Source: Syngnathus acus
Lineage: Eukaryota > Chordata > Actinopteri > Syngnathiformes > Syngnathidae
Length of the DNA: 64,000 bases
Assembly: GCF_901709675.1 (NCBI RefSeq)
Contig: NC_051087.1
Coordinates: forward strand, 16,253,067 to 16,317,066
Direction of reading: 5' to 3'
The notes beneath the pieces are model-generated. The model worked only from the letters and a program-made list of their open reading frames with translations, made no database searches and was not told the origin of the DNA. A program made the position numbers and the translations under genes. Numbering within the stretch: the stretch's first letter is position 1; each line of letters opens with the position of its first letter. Of the stretch, positions 20,324-31,934 are shown piece by piece.

Positions 20324-20628
20324 TATATATATATATATAATTTCTGATACAAATGTAAAAATATATATGCACAAGTATTTTTTCAACATTATGTTTTCAG
20401 TTTTGTTGAAGACCCAAATAAAGATTTAGATTTAAGAAATCAGGATTTTCTGTCAATTTTTTGGGGGCTTCCAGCATTCCAGGGTTAACAGGCAAAAAAC
20501 AAGGCTCCTACAGAATCATCTTATCATCTTCAAATGTAGGTATGAGTATGGAAGAGTGTGGAACTGACACTAACAGAAGGAAACTTGATTCCTTCTTTGT
20601 CGTCTTCTTCTTATTGTCAATAATATTA

Positions 20629-20979
20629 TTGGTGGCACGGTGACGCACTGGTTAGCATGTCCGCCTCACACTTCAGAGGGTGCGGGTCGATTCCACCTCC
20701 GACCCGCCCTGTGTGGAGTTTACATGTTCTCCCCGTCCATGCGTGGGTTTTCTCCATGCATGGTAGGCTGATTGAGCACTCCAAATTGTCCATAGGTGTG
20801 AGTACGAGTGCGGATGGTTGTTCGTCTCTGTGTGCCCTGCGATTGGCTGGCAACCGGTTCAGGATGTCCCCCACCTACTGCCCAATTGCTGGAATAGGCT
20901 CCAGCATGCCCAAGACCCCCATGGGGACAAGCGATACAGAAAATGAATGGATTATTATTATTATTATTATTATTATTAA
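20629..20979 (+). mobile_element. tRNA-derived SINE with (ATT)n tail
   Basis: Head, boxes and body are present, with small deletions in the middle (TTTTCTCCATGCATGG). The tail has become (ATT)n instead of GATGG repeats. Confidence 0.85.
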
Positions 20980-21639
20980 AGAGCAAGAAACAAGATTACT
21001 ACAGAAACATTTTATGCAGACCTTCAAATGTCGGTACATCTTTGAATCTGAACCTTACCTCAAATTTTCTGTTGATCTCTTGACTATTCCAAAATGTTCT
21101 GAAATTTAACCATATTCTTCTATTTTCTTGAAATGGCTGTTACTAAATCTCTGTCCTCTTCCCATTGTTAGTCCCTCGTTTCAAGGAGTTCACAAATGCA
21201 ATCTACTTAATCTCTAACTCCCTTTCCCAATATCTAACACTCACCTAATCCCCTATCTCTCCTGTCAGATTAAAATTGAAAAAGAGTGACAGTTGGAGGT
21301 AGGATATACTCCGTAAATGTCAAAACATCTTGCTTTTTTGCCTTGATCAAATGATAGGTGTGGGGAAAAAATAATTAATACCACTTCGTAAATATTATCA
21401 TTCAAGTTACAAGACTGACACACCAATACCAAATCACGGTGCAGTCTGTGTCAGATGGAAAAGCACGGATTTGTGGTTGCCTTAGAGAAATGTCAGTAAA
21501 CCTCTCAATGTACTATCAAGACAGCTCCCCTAAATGTACTTATAAAACAATGAAAATGTTTTTAAGCTTTTTCCACCTCCCAGTTAGCTGCTCCAATAGT
21601 TGCAATATGGCAAGATTATCTCTAATAAATCCTTGTCAA
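20980..21639. other. No recognised feature
   Basis: AT-rich sequence next to a Gypsy remnant. It may include decayed Gypsy sequence that I cannot identify. Confidence 0.4.
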
Positions 21640-22230
21640 CAAGTGATGGAAATTTATGTGAGTGGGCATCCGGTTTTGGATTTCTGGAGCCAGGACGATA
21701 AGTGAGGGTGAAGTCAAACCTTTCCAGGTTTGCCCATCATACTTGGCGAGCATTCAATCTGCAGGCGGAACGAAGGCCAAATAGATTTTCATGATCTGTC
21801 CATCCCACAAAGAGTAGTTCTGTCCCAATGGGGTAGTTCTGTCCCAATGCCTTCATTCCTTCAGTGCCAGGACCAAAGCCAAAATGTCTTGGTTGCCCAG
21901 GTCATAATTTCTCTAGGCAGGGCTAAGGTGACGGAAATAAAAAGCACAAGGATGGAGTGTTTGGTCAGACAGGGTATGTTCAGAGAGCACTGCTCCAATG
22001 CCCAAGTCCGAGGCATTCACGTCAACATCACACTGGGTAGTGGGATCAGGATGAGAGATGGGAACAGAACAATAAAGTATCTTCAGTTGAATGACAGATG
22101 CCTCTGCTGCAGCTCACCAAACAAAAGGTACCATAACGGAACTCAACCAAGTCAGAGGTGCAGCTACTTTACTGTAATCACAAATGAATCAGCAATGAAA
22201 ATTGGCCAAACCCCAAAAACACATTCCACA
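21640..22230 (-). pseudogene. Ty3/Gypsy reverse transcriptase end and RNase H remnant
   Basis: The minus strand, read across several frame changes, gives the Gypsy order: FLGF, then SHPDP, then VNASDLGIGAVLSE (RNase H first catalytic Asp), LHPCAFY..HLSPA, LALKE.RHW and TYRPGSRN-like residues. These belong to the end of the polymerase connection and the RNase H domain, which copy retroelement RNA into DNA. Stops and frameshifts break it throughout. It has the same orientation as the gag remnant at 25500-26260, so both may come from one element now split by LINE insertions. Confidence 0.75.
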
Positions 22231-22440
22231 TTGAACCTAAGCAATCTAACAGTGGTTGTATGAAAGTCATACTACTCAATTCTAACCGAAGACTCTGAAG
22301 GAGAAATCTCACATGTTGAACGTGTAACTCCAAAGTGTGAGAGAAAAAAATTAATATCATGAGGATAGACAAAAGTAAATCCGTTCAGCATGTCTTAAAA
22401 AACGTCATTGATCAGAGCCTGAAAAACTTTCTTCGAAGAA

Positions 22441-22642
22441 GACATGGCGGGAACATATCGACAGGATTGAGGGGAAATGTAAAAAGGCTATTAATGTGAT
22501 GAGGTGTTTAGCAGGATGAGAGTGGGGAGCAAGCTCTTCAGCACTGAAGCTCTTTATCAAGCTCTGATAAGATCTGTGATTGACTATGGGTGTGTGAGTT
22601 ATGGGTCAGCAGCACCGTCATTGTTAAAAACACTGGATGTAA
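22441..22642 (+). pseudogene. I-like LINE ORF2 fragment, 5' piece
   Basis: Broken frames read REHIDRIEGKCKKAINVMRC, then ALYQALIRSVIDYGC and VSYGSAAPS, the segment after the reverse transcriptase in I/R1-type non-LTR retrotransposons. The frame is interrupted by the SINE at 22643 and resumes at 22960 with QAQALRLCCGAFKTAPV. The polymerase domain itself is not present. Confidence 0.7.
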
Positions 22643-22959
22643 AGTTAAAGTCAAAGTCCCAATGATCGTCACACACACACCTGGGTGTGGTGAAATTTGT
22701 CCTCTGCATTTAACCCATCCCCGTGTGATTTTAATCCATCCCCTGGGGGAGAGGGGAGCAGTGAGCAGCAGCGGTGCCGCGCTCGGGAATCAGTTGGTGA
22801 TCTAACCCCCCAATTCCAACCCTTAATGCTGAGTGCCAAGCAGGGAGGCAATGGGTCCCATTTTTATAGTCTTTGGTATGACCCGGCCGGGGTTTGAACC
22901 CACAACCTTCCGGTCTCAGGGCGGACACTCTACCACTAGGCCACTGAGCTCTTGGTAAA
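22643..22959 (-). mobile_element. Second tRNA-derived SINE family, complete copy
   Basis: On the minus strand it starts AGCTCAGTGGCCTAGTGGTA (A-box region), has B-box GGTTCAAACCCC and the body ACCAAAGACTATAAAAATGG, and ends in an ACTTTAACTTT tail. The 6-bp direct repeat ATGTAA flanks it (22637-22642 and 22960-22965). It splits an I-like LINE fragment. Confidence 0.9.
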
Positions 22960-23615
22960 ATGTAATACAGGCCCAGGCTCTGAGGTTATGTTGTGGAGCT
23001 TTTAAAACTGCTCCAGTGGGTGTCTTACAGGTGGAGATGGGTGAGACGACTTTGGACTTGGGAAGGAAACAAATCATGGTTAACTTCTGGATTCATCTGA
23101 AGAGCCATGGATAGTCTCATCCTGCGAAGCGTGTGAACAATGATTGCTGGGAGTATGGGAAGAATCAGAAAAATCATTTTGGGAGAATTAGAAACGAATT
23201 AGCTAAAGATTGTCAAGTCCATGATATGCGGATTTCGGCAGCCTTGGCTTTCCCAGAGGTTCCTCTTTGGTTGTTGGTACCTCCCACTGTAGATTACTTT
23301 AGGCTAGACCTAAAGAAAAAGGATAAAAGTAATGTGGATCTTGTTGCAGCCTTTGATTATTACTCAGAGCAGAAGTACTCGGATTGTGTTCGTATTTTTA
23401 CAGATGGAACCAAAGAACCAGTTTCGGGATTAACAGGTTTTGGTGTGGCAATTCCAGCACAGAAAATAGGTATGAAGTGGCGAATGTCGGCTGGATTAGA
23501 TAAAGTGGAGATGGTAGCTATTTTGGATGCATTAAAATGGGCAGAGCAGACAAACCAGGGCAAGGTGTTAGGATTCTGCTTCAGTATTGTCCAGCATTCA
23601 GTCCTTTTATCCAGT
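22960..23615 (+). pseudogene. I-like LINE ORF2 fragment with RNase H domain
   Basis: It continues the fragment left of the SINE. From about 23133 one open frame covers the linker and an RNase H domain: VRIFTDGTKEP (first Asp), then DKVEMVAILDALKWAEQ (catalytic Glu). RNase H domains are typical of the I and R1 groups and absent from most L2/CR1 elements, which distinguishes this from the LINE that follows. The domain is cut off near 23615, before the last catalytic Asp, where L2-like sequence starts in the same orientation. Confidence 0.75.
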
Positions 23616-25490
23616 ACTGAGGGAGCCAAGGCCGCTCAAAAGGAGGTGAAGAGGGAGCTGAGAGCAGCTAAAGACAGCTAAAGGAGGAAACTAGAGGGAG
23701 GGCTGGTGGCCCACAGCTCTAAGGAGGTGTGGAAGGGCTTTAAGAAGATCACGGGTCTGAAGCAGCCACATACGGTGGTGGAGGGGACCTGAGAGTTGGC
23801 AGATGACCTGAACTGCTTTTTTAACAGGTTTGACCAACCTGTCCCCTGTCATCCCGCACCCCCCCCCCCCCCGTCACCCTCCCTTCCCCCTCTCCAATTA
23901 GTCCTCCCCCAGGAAGCTGTATCCCCCACTTCTCCTGACCCCCTCACATCCCAGCGGCAGGTGCCTCCCACCACTACCGGTTGGAAACAGGGAGCATGCT
24001 CCACACCTAGAGACGCCCACATCTTAATGACATCTGAGCAGGTGAGGAAGCAGTTCTCCAGAGTGAACATGCACAAGGCCAGAGGACCAGATAACATCAA
24101 CCCCAAGGTACTGAAGGGGTGGGCTGGAGAGCTAGCGGACGCATTCCACCATCTCTTCAGTCTATCTCTAAGACTGAGGAAGGTTCCACAGCTCTGGAAG
24201 ACCTCATGCATCGTCCCGGCGCCAAAGAATGGACGGCCCAGCACTGCAAACGACTACAGACCGGTTGCCCTAACATCTCAGGTCATGAAGATCTTGGAGA
24301 GGCTGGTGCTGCAACATCTTAAGCCCAGGTGAAGGATTACCTGGACCCCCGGCAGTTTGCATATCAAGAGAATGTGGGGGTGGAAGATGCCGTCATCTAC
24401 ATGCTACACAGGGCCTACACACACCTGGAGAAGCCACGGAGCATGGTGAGGATCGTGTTCTTCGACTTCTCCAGCGCATTCAATACCATCAAGCCATCAC
24501 TACTGGCAGACAAACTAGCGGCGATGGGTGTAGAAGACTCCCTGACAGCCTGGATCCACAACTACCTGACAGACAGACGACAGTATGTTAGACTGCAAGG
24601 CTGTCTGTCTGAGGTGGTGGTATGTGTCCCCCAAGGAACTCTCCTGGCACCATTTCTCTTCACCGTCTACACCTCCGACTTCCAATTCAGCTCACACCAG
24701 TGCCACCTGCAGAAGTTCTCTGATGACTCCTCTATTGTGGGCTATATCACAGACGACAGGGAGGCGGAGTACAAGGCCCTGGTGGAGAACTTTGTGAAGT
24801 GGTGCGACACCAACCACCTTCTGCTCAACATCAGCAAAACCAAGGAGTTGGTGGTGGATTTTAGGAGGAAGAGAGGGACCTCAGCCCCTATCACCATCAA
24901 GGGAGTGGAAGTTGAAAGAGTGGACTTCTACAGGTACCTGGGGGTAGTACACTTTAACAACAAACTGGACTGGTCCGACAACACCGAGGCTCTTATCAGG
25001 AAGGGGCAGAGCAGGATGTTTTTCCTGAGAAGGCTGAGGTTGTTTAATGTTTGTAATAGGCTACAGAGAACGTTTTATCAGTCAGTGGTCTCCAGTGTCC
25101 TGTTCTTCGCCGGGTCCTGCTGGGGAGGCAACATCTGTGCCAGGGACGGTACCAGGTTGAACAAGCTAGTGAAGAAGGCCAGCTCTGTGGTGGGGACCGG
25201 GTTGGACAGCCTGGAGACGGTGGTCGAACAGAGGATGGGGAAAAAACTGGCGGCCATGTTGGCCAATCCCTCCCATCCACTGCACATCAAGCTGACGGGG
25301 ATGAGGAACAAATTCAGCAATAGATTTGTCTTCCTTCGTCAGAGCACAAAGAGATTTGGACAGTCGTTTATTCCAGCTGCACTCCGACTCTACAATCAGG
25401 CCCGCAGGCGCGGGGAGACCTGGAGCTAGAGACTTGGGACTTTTTTATCTGCACATGATGCACTTTAGTAAACTACCAGCTTGCACTGTC
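23616..25490 (+). pseudogene. L2-like LINE, 5'-truncated reverse transcriptase
   Basis: Two frames, joined by one frameshift near 24325, encode most of a non-LTR reverse transcriptase. Visible blocks: KARGPDNINPKVLK, ANDYRPVALTSQVMK, DPRQFAYQ, FFDFSSAFNTI (catalytic Asp), VPQGTLLAPF, KFSDDSSIV (catalytic pair, with Ser in place of the usual Ala) and LNISKTKELVVDFRR. A C-terminal fingers/thumb region runs to a stop at 25429. The endonuclease is missing because the copy is 5'-truncated. An earlier stop at about 23680 shows decay. L2/CR1-group assignment is by motif pattern. Confidence 0.85.
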
Positions 25491-25499
25491 CCCTCTGGT

Positions 25500-26260
25500 G
25501 GCTAAGGAGCTGGCTCTTTTGGGTGAAGAGAGCAGTGAGGCAAAAAGTGGCAAGCTTGACTAAAGTAGAAGCAAAGTCTCTGGTTTATATGCCCAAGTTC
25601 TTCCTCTTGAGAGAGTTTTATTCTCCCCAACTGCATGGCTTCATCAAGGTAGGAGGAAATGGTTGCAGAGACAGCAGCATGCACAGTGGAATGTTGTTCA
25701 GCAGGTTGAGGGACAGAGGAGGCAGGCTGCTGAAAGGGTATTGTGGGGGGACTGAAGGAGGGACCCCTGACTGATCTGTCTCTACACCTCTCCCTTAGTC
25801 TGTTATCCAACAAATGGCCAGAGAAATCAATTCCTCAATCTTGTCGCACGCAGCTACCTTTTTTTTTTTTTTCCTCGCTTAAGCCCTGAAAAAATACCCT
25901 ATGTAGAGCTTACTCATCCAAACCACATATGCTCCTGAGATGGAAAAATCACTGGAAAAAGAGGAAACCCTACTGCTACCCTGGTGCAAAGAAGGTAGCC
26001 TATTGCTAGCTCCCATACTCTGCCAAGGGTGATCAAAAACCTTGCACATCTCTGCAATAAAGGCATCAATGGAGCAGCAATGAGGTGAATTATTGTTTGC
26101 TAATGCAACTGACCAGGCTGTGGCTTTAAGATCTGTCAAGCTCATGATAAAATAATTAGTTAAAGGTTGCTGGTCAAAAAGAAGCATACATTGATGGAGA
26201 AACTGCACAGCACCATTTCTGAGCGGAAGTGTAGCTTCAGGGATAAGCTGTTGACAACAT
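25500..26260 (-). pseudogene. Ty3/Gypsy gag remnant
   Basis: The minus strand reads FLHQCMLLFDQQPL, then FIAEMCKVFDHP, then EAMQLGRIKLSQEE followed by a degraded zinc knuckle (CFYFSQACHFLPHC, where the family has CxYCxxxGHxxxxC). This is the gag order of fish Gypsy elements that end in a knuckle and a KEPAP-like tail. The first knuckle Cys pair and the Gly are altered and there is a frame break near 25850. No LTR was found next to it. Confidence 0.75.
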
Positions 26261-26394
26261 CTTGCTCCACGGAAACGCTGAGGGGATCAGTTCTCCTCCA
26301 TGCCGTGAGCCTTTTTATCTCGACACGGGGACAGTGATGTGTTCATGGACATGATGTTGAATTTATCATGTTTAACACAATTAATATTTATTGT

Positions 26395-26560
26395 TTATTT
26401 CTTTATTTCTATATTACCGGTGCATGACACTTTCATGAGTATCTACTGCAGATCTGTTATCCTCTCTTTTAACCTCTATGTGCCCACTGTTGGGTATGGA
26501 TACTGAATTCCAGCCTGGGATCAATAAAGTATCCATCCATCCGTCCATCCGTATTCCTTC
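26395..26560 (+). mobile_element. LINE 3' tail
   Basis: The motif GGGATCAATAAAGTATCCAT followed by (CCAT/CCGT)n is a characteristic fish LINE 3' end. It may belong to the LINE at 23616, separated by the gag remnant, but this is unproven. Confidence 0.5.
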
Positions 26561-26794
26561 ATTTGTGCATCCTTCGTTTCCTACCTCAGTCTGGCACCCG
26601 TAGCAGATTGTTTGTGTTTGCACATTCTGGACCGCAGTCGTGTTTTTGTTTCAATTCATTAAAGAAAAAGACAATTCAAGCAATTTTCTCATGTATTTGA
26701 GATTGTATGGTGACAGCAACACCTGGATACTAATGTGGATGGAATGGTGAAAGCAATAATGAAATGCCAATATGCCAGAGGGTACCAGCTAGAA

Positions 26795-29004
26795 CTAAGG
26801 CCCGCGGGCCACATCCGGCCCACGGGACCGTTTAATCCGGCCCGCCAACCCTGAATAAATTGTATTAAACATTTTTTTTGGTCATTTTACATGCAATGAC
26901 TGCGTTTCCACAGTAGATGGGGAACCGCTCGCCTGCGCATTTACTACCGGAAGCCGTGTCAGAAAGCTCGGTGCACACTCACAAGTGCGTGTACGTACTC
27001 AGTAGTACGGACATGGCGCACTCGCGCTCTATTTGTATCAGTCCCGAATTTAGAGCGTGGGCTGTGACGACAGCATTCTTGTAATTCGCGCGCTGAGCTT
27101 TCAGATACAGTTTTACGCTAAAGCCACCCACAAACCTTCCCCTGGAATCCTTCTATTAAAATGAGTCGCCCAAGGAAAAGCAAGGTGGACACAGTGCCGA
27201 GTGTTTAAAAAAGAGTGGCCAATTTGGCTCGACGTACGCGACGTTCAGCCACATCAACATCAACCCGTCACAGATCGAGGTAAACGGACCAACACCTCGG
27301 ATCTCTCCTAAGAATTGCCACAACAAATTTTACTCCAGACTATGACGCACTAGCAAAAAAGGGAGACCAACAACACTGTTCCCACTGAAAATGAAGGGGA
27401 GGCTCTCAAGTTTGTTGTAAAAAAATGCATTTTGAATATGATTTGTACACATAGCAGGGATTGAAACTAGCGACCATTCTCATTTTCAAACAATGCAGGA
27501 CGCTCAAGGACATTGATGCACCACCTGTTTGCAACTAATCTTAACCTGTAAAGTTCTTAAGACTTACTTTAAGGAAGCGTTTCCCGTTTCCTCACCTCTG
27601 TTACCAGGTGTTTGTGAGTTAAAACTCTGCTCTGATGTTCAGATACCCCTCACGTGTTGCCATTTTGATTACCGTTTTTTTCCGTGTATAATACGCCCCC
27701 ATGTATAATACGCACCCTAACAATGGCATGTTGATGCTGGAAAAAAGCCTGTACCCATGTATAATACGCACCCAATTTTTTTTTTTTTTTTCTTTTTTTT
27801 TTTTAAGTCCCAATGATCGTCACACACGCAGGGAGGCAATGGGTCCCATTTTTATAGTCTTTGGTATGGTCTTAACTAGGCTGGATGTATTTTTTTTGTT
27901 GGCGTTGATTTCTCCGACTGCCCGTAAAGGCACCACCGCGATCAGATGAAAAGAGAGGAAAGTGACGTGCGGACATGTGAAAAAGGCGAGTATGGGAGAG
28001 ACGTTGAAAAGGAATAATAACACCCTTGGAAACCAAAACTTGCCCCTCGTCGTGACTCGGAGCCGCAACAAATGTTTCGGATTTGTGTAGGGTACATTGT
28101 GACAGCAAACGAGCAGGTGATCGAGCAAGCGTCTGATACGAGAGCATTGCGTTCGTATGGAGCGTGTTTGAAGTGAACAGCAGAGACGAAAGGAACAAGG
28201 CAAAGTGTTGTGAAATAAAATATTACCTGTAATACGCATTTTGTTATTTGCTGATTGTATTAAACTATCACATTCATTGTCATTCAAGAAGAGAAGAGGA
28301 CTATTATCCCTTCTTTGACGAAATGACCAGAGCACAGTACAAACACACTATTGTTCTTTCGGTATTTATTCAACCCACATTCTTTCACAACATGACAAGA
28401 AGAGAACAATACATAAATCAATACTCGTACCAGTACCATGATTTTCTTAAAAAAAAAAAAAAAAAAATTTTATTAAAAAAAAAAAATTGAAAAAAAATTG
28501 TACCCATGTATAATGCGCACCCCAGATTTTAGGACAATAAATTAGTTAAATTTTGCGTATTATACACGGAAAAAAACGGTACTTTATTTGGATGTATGCT
28601 TTCACCGATTCTTCAAGATGATATATTTGGTCAGAATGTTTGCCGTTTGATGTCATCTCATAAGATAAACATCTTTCATTAATCTGACCTGCAGGCACTG
28701 AAGTGATGGAGACTGTTATTCATAATAACAGTGTCGTATTTTATGAGAATCACTGATAGCAGTTTTTTAGTGGATTATTTTTTTTTTTGTAATGCTGTTA
28801 ATAAATGCATTTGTTTTCAAAAAACTTGTTTGGAATATCCATGCTTTACTACCTACTAAAGGCCAAAATCTTTTATGCAATGACCTTTACAGGTCGCTTA
28901 TATTACTTCACACAAACACTACGTCCATCTGCTCCTGGTTCGGCCCTCCGGTCCAAATTTAGAACCCAGTTCGGCCCGCGAGTCAAAAAGTTTGCCCACC
29001 CCTG
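26795..29004 (+). mobile_element. hAT-Charlie-like element with clipped left end
   Basis: AGCTAGAA flanks it exactly (26787-26794 and 29005-29012). The right end reads TTTGCCCACCCCTG. The left end starts CTAAGGCCCGCGGGCC and lacks about 14 terminal bases present in the related element at 54809-56201. A short basic frame near 27161 (MSRPRKSKVD) and a C-terminus-like stretch near 27300-27388 (ATTNFTPDYDALAKKG) are transposase relics. A TA-type element is inserted at 27672-28579. Confidence 0.85.
27672..28579 (-). mobile_element. TA-flanked DNA transposon, copy 2 (reverse)
   Basis: Ends CCGTTTTTTTCCGTGTATAA and, reversed, CCGTTTTTTTCCGTGTATAA, with TA on each side (27670-27671 and 28580-28581). 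It is the same family as 4071-5348 in opposite orientation. It carries an internally deleted SINE fragment (27805-27875) and a poly-A/T tract near 28450-28490. Confidence 0.85.
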
Positions 29005-29240
29005 AGCTAGAAGCAACATTGTTTTTGTTCTGGGGAAGAAAAGAACTATGAACCGTTTTGGGATAATTTTTGGAGTGATAAACTTAGTAAAAAAAATAAA
29101 ATAATAATAATTATGAACTATGAACTGAATAAGTTCCTTTTAAAATGTGTCAACTGAACTTTGAACTAGTTCGTGTAGAAAATTAATTTTACCAGCACTG
29201 CTAAAGTGCAATTTGGAGTGGTCAATTGGCATACAATGTA

Positions 29241-31129
29241 CCGTAATTTTCGGACTATAAGTCGCGTTTTTTTTTCATAGTTTGGGTGGGGGGGCGACTT
29301 ATACAGAGGAGCGACTTATATGTAAATGTTTTCACAAATTTTCCAAATTAAAAAAAAAAAAAAGTTAAACTGCGATTAACGAACCGCGATGTAGCAAGGG
29401 ATTACTGTAATTTGAATGAACGTCAGCGCGCGGCGGTTGTTTACATAATGGACAAAGATTCGATCACGGGATGACGAAGATGACGAAGGGCCCCACGTAC
29501 TACCGGCATCATTAGCGGCTTTGTTTCTAAGTGACACGGACGACCAAGAGTTTGAAGGATTTAAGGATTTGGAGTGACACAGAAGGTTTGAAAAACTATT
29601 ATGGCTTTTACGCACGCCCGGTCCTACTCTATGGAGCTCTCTTTCACCTCCGTGGATAGAAGTCGGGGGCCGGCGCTCGGCCGGGTGGCTGTCCAGGGAC
29701 GGTGGATGGGGCTCGGATATGGCTTTTACGCACGCCCGGTCCTACTCTATGGAGCTCCCTTTCACCTCCGTGGATAGAAGTCGGGGGCCGGCGCTCGGCC
29801 GGGTGGCTGTCCGGGGACGGTGGATGGGGCTCGGTCATGGCTTTTACGCACGCCCGGTCCGATTCTATGGAGCTCTCTTCCACCTCCGTGGCTGGAAGTC
29901 CACGCCGCCACACGCCTGGAAGTTTGTTTTGTTAAATAAAGAGCCGTTTACCAAACCCACGTCTTTTCTTGTACTTTGTTAACGCTACAATATAGTTATA
30001 TAGTAGATCTGTGGAATAACGACGAGGCTGACGTCAGGGCGCACGCGTGGCGTTGTGAGGAATTTGATCGATGGATTTAATGATTTGGAGTGACACAGAT
30101 GGTTTGATAATATGATTGCATATACAATAGTTATTTGATATATAATTTATATATCGTTATATGGGCCTGTGGAATATTTTGAAGTGCAAGCGCCGTCAGC
30201 GGCGCGCACCCATTGTTGACATAAAGGACGATCGATGGATTTAATGAATTGGAGTAACACAGATGGTTTTATAAACGTGTTATTTATGTAATAGTTATTT
30301 CAATAACTCTGAATGTTACGTCAGGCCCGTTCTCAGCTCTTCGTTTGTGTTTTTGTCACGTTAGCATACCTATCGTTTAGCCTGTTGTTGCTCGTTCATG
30401 TCAGTACTTGGTGTTGGATTTTGTCGAATACATTTCCCCCCAAAATGCGACTTATACTCCGGAGCGACTTATATATGTTTTTTTTCACGTTATTGTGCAT
30501 TTTATGGCTAATGCGACCTATATTCCGGAGCGACTTTTAGTCCAAAAATTACGGTATATACTAGATCTGTGGAATAACGACGAGGCTGACGTCAGGGCGC
30601 ACGCGCGGCGTTGTTGACAAAGGACGAGGAATTTGATCGATGGATTTAATGATTTGGAGTGACACAGATGGTTTGATAATATTATTGCTTATATAATAGT
30701 CATTTGATATATAATTTATATATCGTTATATGGGTCTGTGGAATATTTTGAAGCGCAAGTGCCGTCAGCGGCGCGCAGCCGGCCGGCATTGTTAACATAA
30801 AGTACGATCGATAGATTTAATGAATTGGAGTGACACAGATGGTTTTATAAACGTGTTATTTATGTAATAGTTATTTGAATAACTCTGAATGTTACATTTG
30901 GCCCGTTCTCAGCTCTTCGTTTGTGTTTATGTCACGTTAGCATACCTATTGTTTAGCCTGTTGTTGCTCGTTCATGTCTGTTCTTGGTGTTGGATTTTGT
31001 CGAATAAATTTCCCCCCAAATGCGACTTATACTCCGGAGCCACTTATATATGTTTTTTTTCACGTTATTGTGCATTTTATGGCTAATGCGATCTATATTC
31101 CGGAGCGACTTTTAGTCTGGAAAATACGG
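29241..31129. mobile_element. TA-flanked DNA transposon, copy 2, with duplicated 3' half
   Basis: The left end CCGTAATTTTCGGACTATAA follows TA at 29239-29240. A first right end closes at 30554 (AAAATTACGG then TA) and a second at 31129 (AAAATACGG then TA). The segment 30002-30554 is repeated as 30562-31129, a tandem duplication of the 3' half. Three 119-bp units (29599, 29718, 29837) sit in the 5' half. It provides the uninterrupted counterpart of the hAT site in the copy at 11600. Confidence 0.85.
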
Positions 31130-31137
31130 TATGTTTT

Positions 31138-31276
31138 TTGAAATGTGGGAGGGAACTGGAGTACCCGGAGAAAACCCACACAAGCAAGGGCAAACTCCAT
31201 ACAGGAAGACCAGAGCTGGAATACTGGAACCCTGCACCTCTGAACTGTGAAGTGACGTGCTAAGCAGTACGCCACA
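31138..31276 (-). mobile_element. Old SINE head fragment
   Basis: A reverse-orientation match to the SINE head (GGAGTACCCGGAGAAAACCC), much more diverged than other copies. Confidence 0.65.
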
Positions 31277-31279
31277 TGT

Positions 31280-31930
31280 TGGAACAAAGTAAACAAAACA
31301 AAATGTTTTTTATTCAATAATAAGTTTTGTTTAGGAGACTCAACATGTATGAGTGAGGTCCTGGTATGACAAAAAGGTTCGTGGGTATTCAAGGCATACA
31401 AGGTTGCTGCTTTAAACAACCAAAAAAATCCCCCCCCAATAAAAATATGTTTCTATGCTGCTCAGCAGGCCCTTTTTTGTGATTTGAGCCAAAATAGATG
31501 CTTCTCTAAAAAGAGCAGGGATGGCTGTTTGTGGAGTATTTTTTTAACAGAATATATTCGGCTTTAGATGAGAACAGTGTCGTTCTCTGTCCAAAGGCCC
31601 TCTTCCGACTTTAAACATTTTATAATGTTTGTTACCTGAGGCATAAAGAAAAAACTTACATCACTGATCAAATTTAAATGTGAGGAATCAGGGGACTGAG
31701 TGGGCTTATATGCAAATACAATTTCATCCTATTCAAGTCCAGCTGGTGAAAATGTCAGATGAGGATTATGGGAGGTTAATTCCGTTCATGAGAATAGCAC
31801 AAATGGCATCCTAATCAGTGAGATAATTCTTTGATCTCACCACTTATTTAATCGGGTTGTTTTTTGTTGTCCTTACGTCATAACTGAACATATCAGTATT
31901 ACAAATTTGCATTAAGCTTACATATTTTCT
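31280..31930. other. No recognised feature
   Basis: AT-rich sequence between a SINE fragment and the start of an L2-like LINE. Confidence 0.45.
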
Positions 31931-31934
31931 CCTG

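Noticed and set aside
21730-22263. 177-codon plus-strand open frame
   Set aside because: It is antisense to a Gypsy RNase H remnant, which explains the sequence better.
23849-24244. 131-codon minus-strand open frame
   Set aside because: It is antisense to the LINE polymerase frame, which has clear motifs.
27240-27400. Candidate host exon
   Set aside because: The frame matches hAT transposase C-terminal sequence and lies between hAT ends with an 8-bp TSD.
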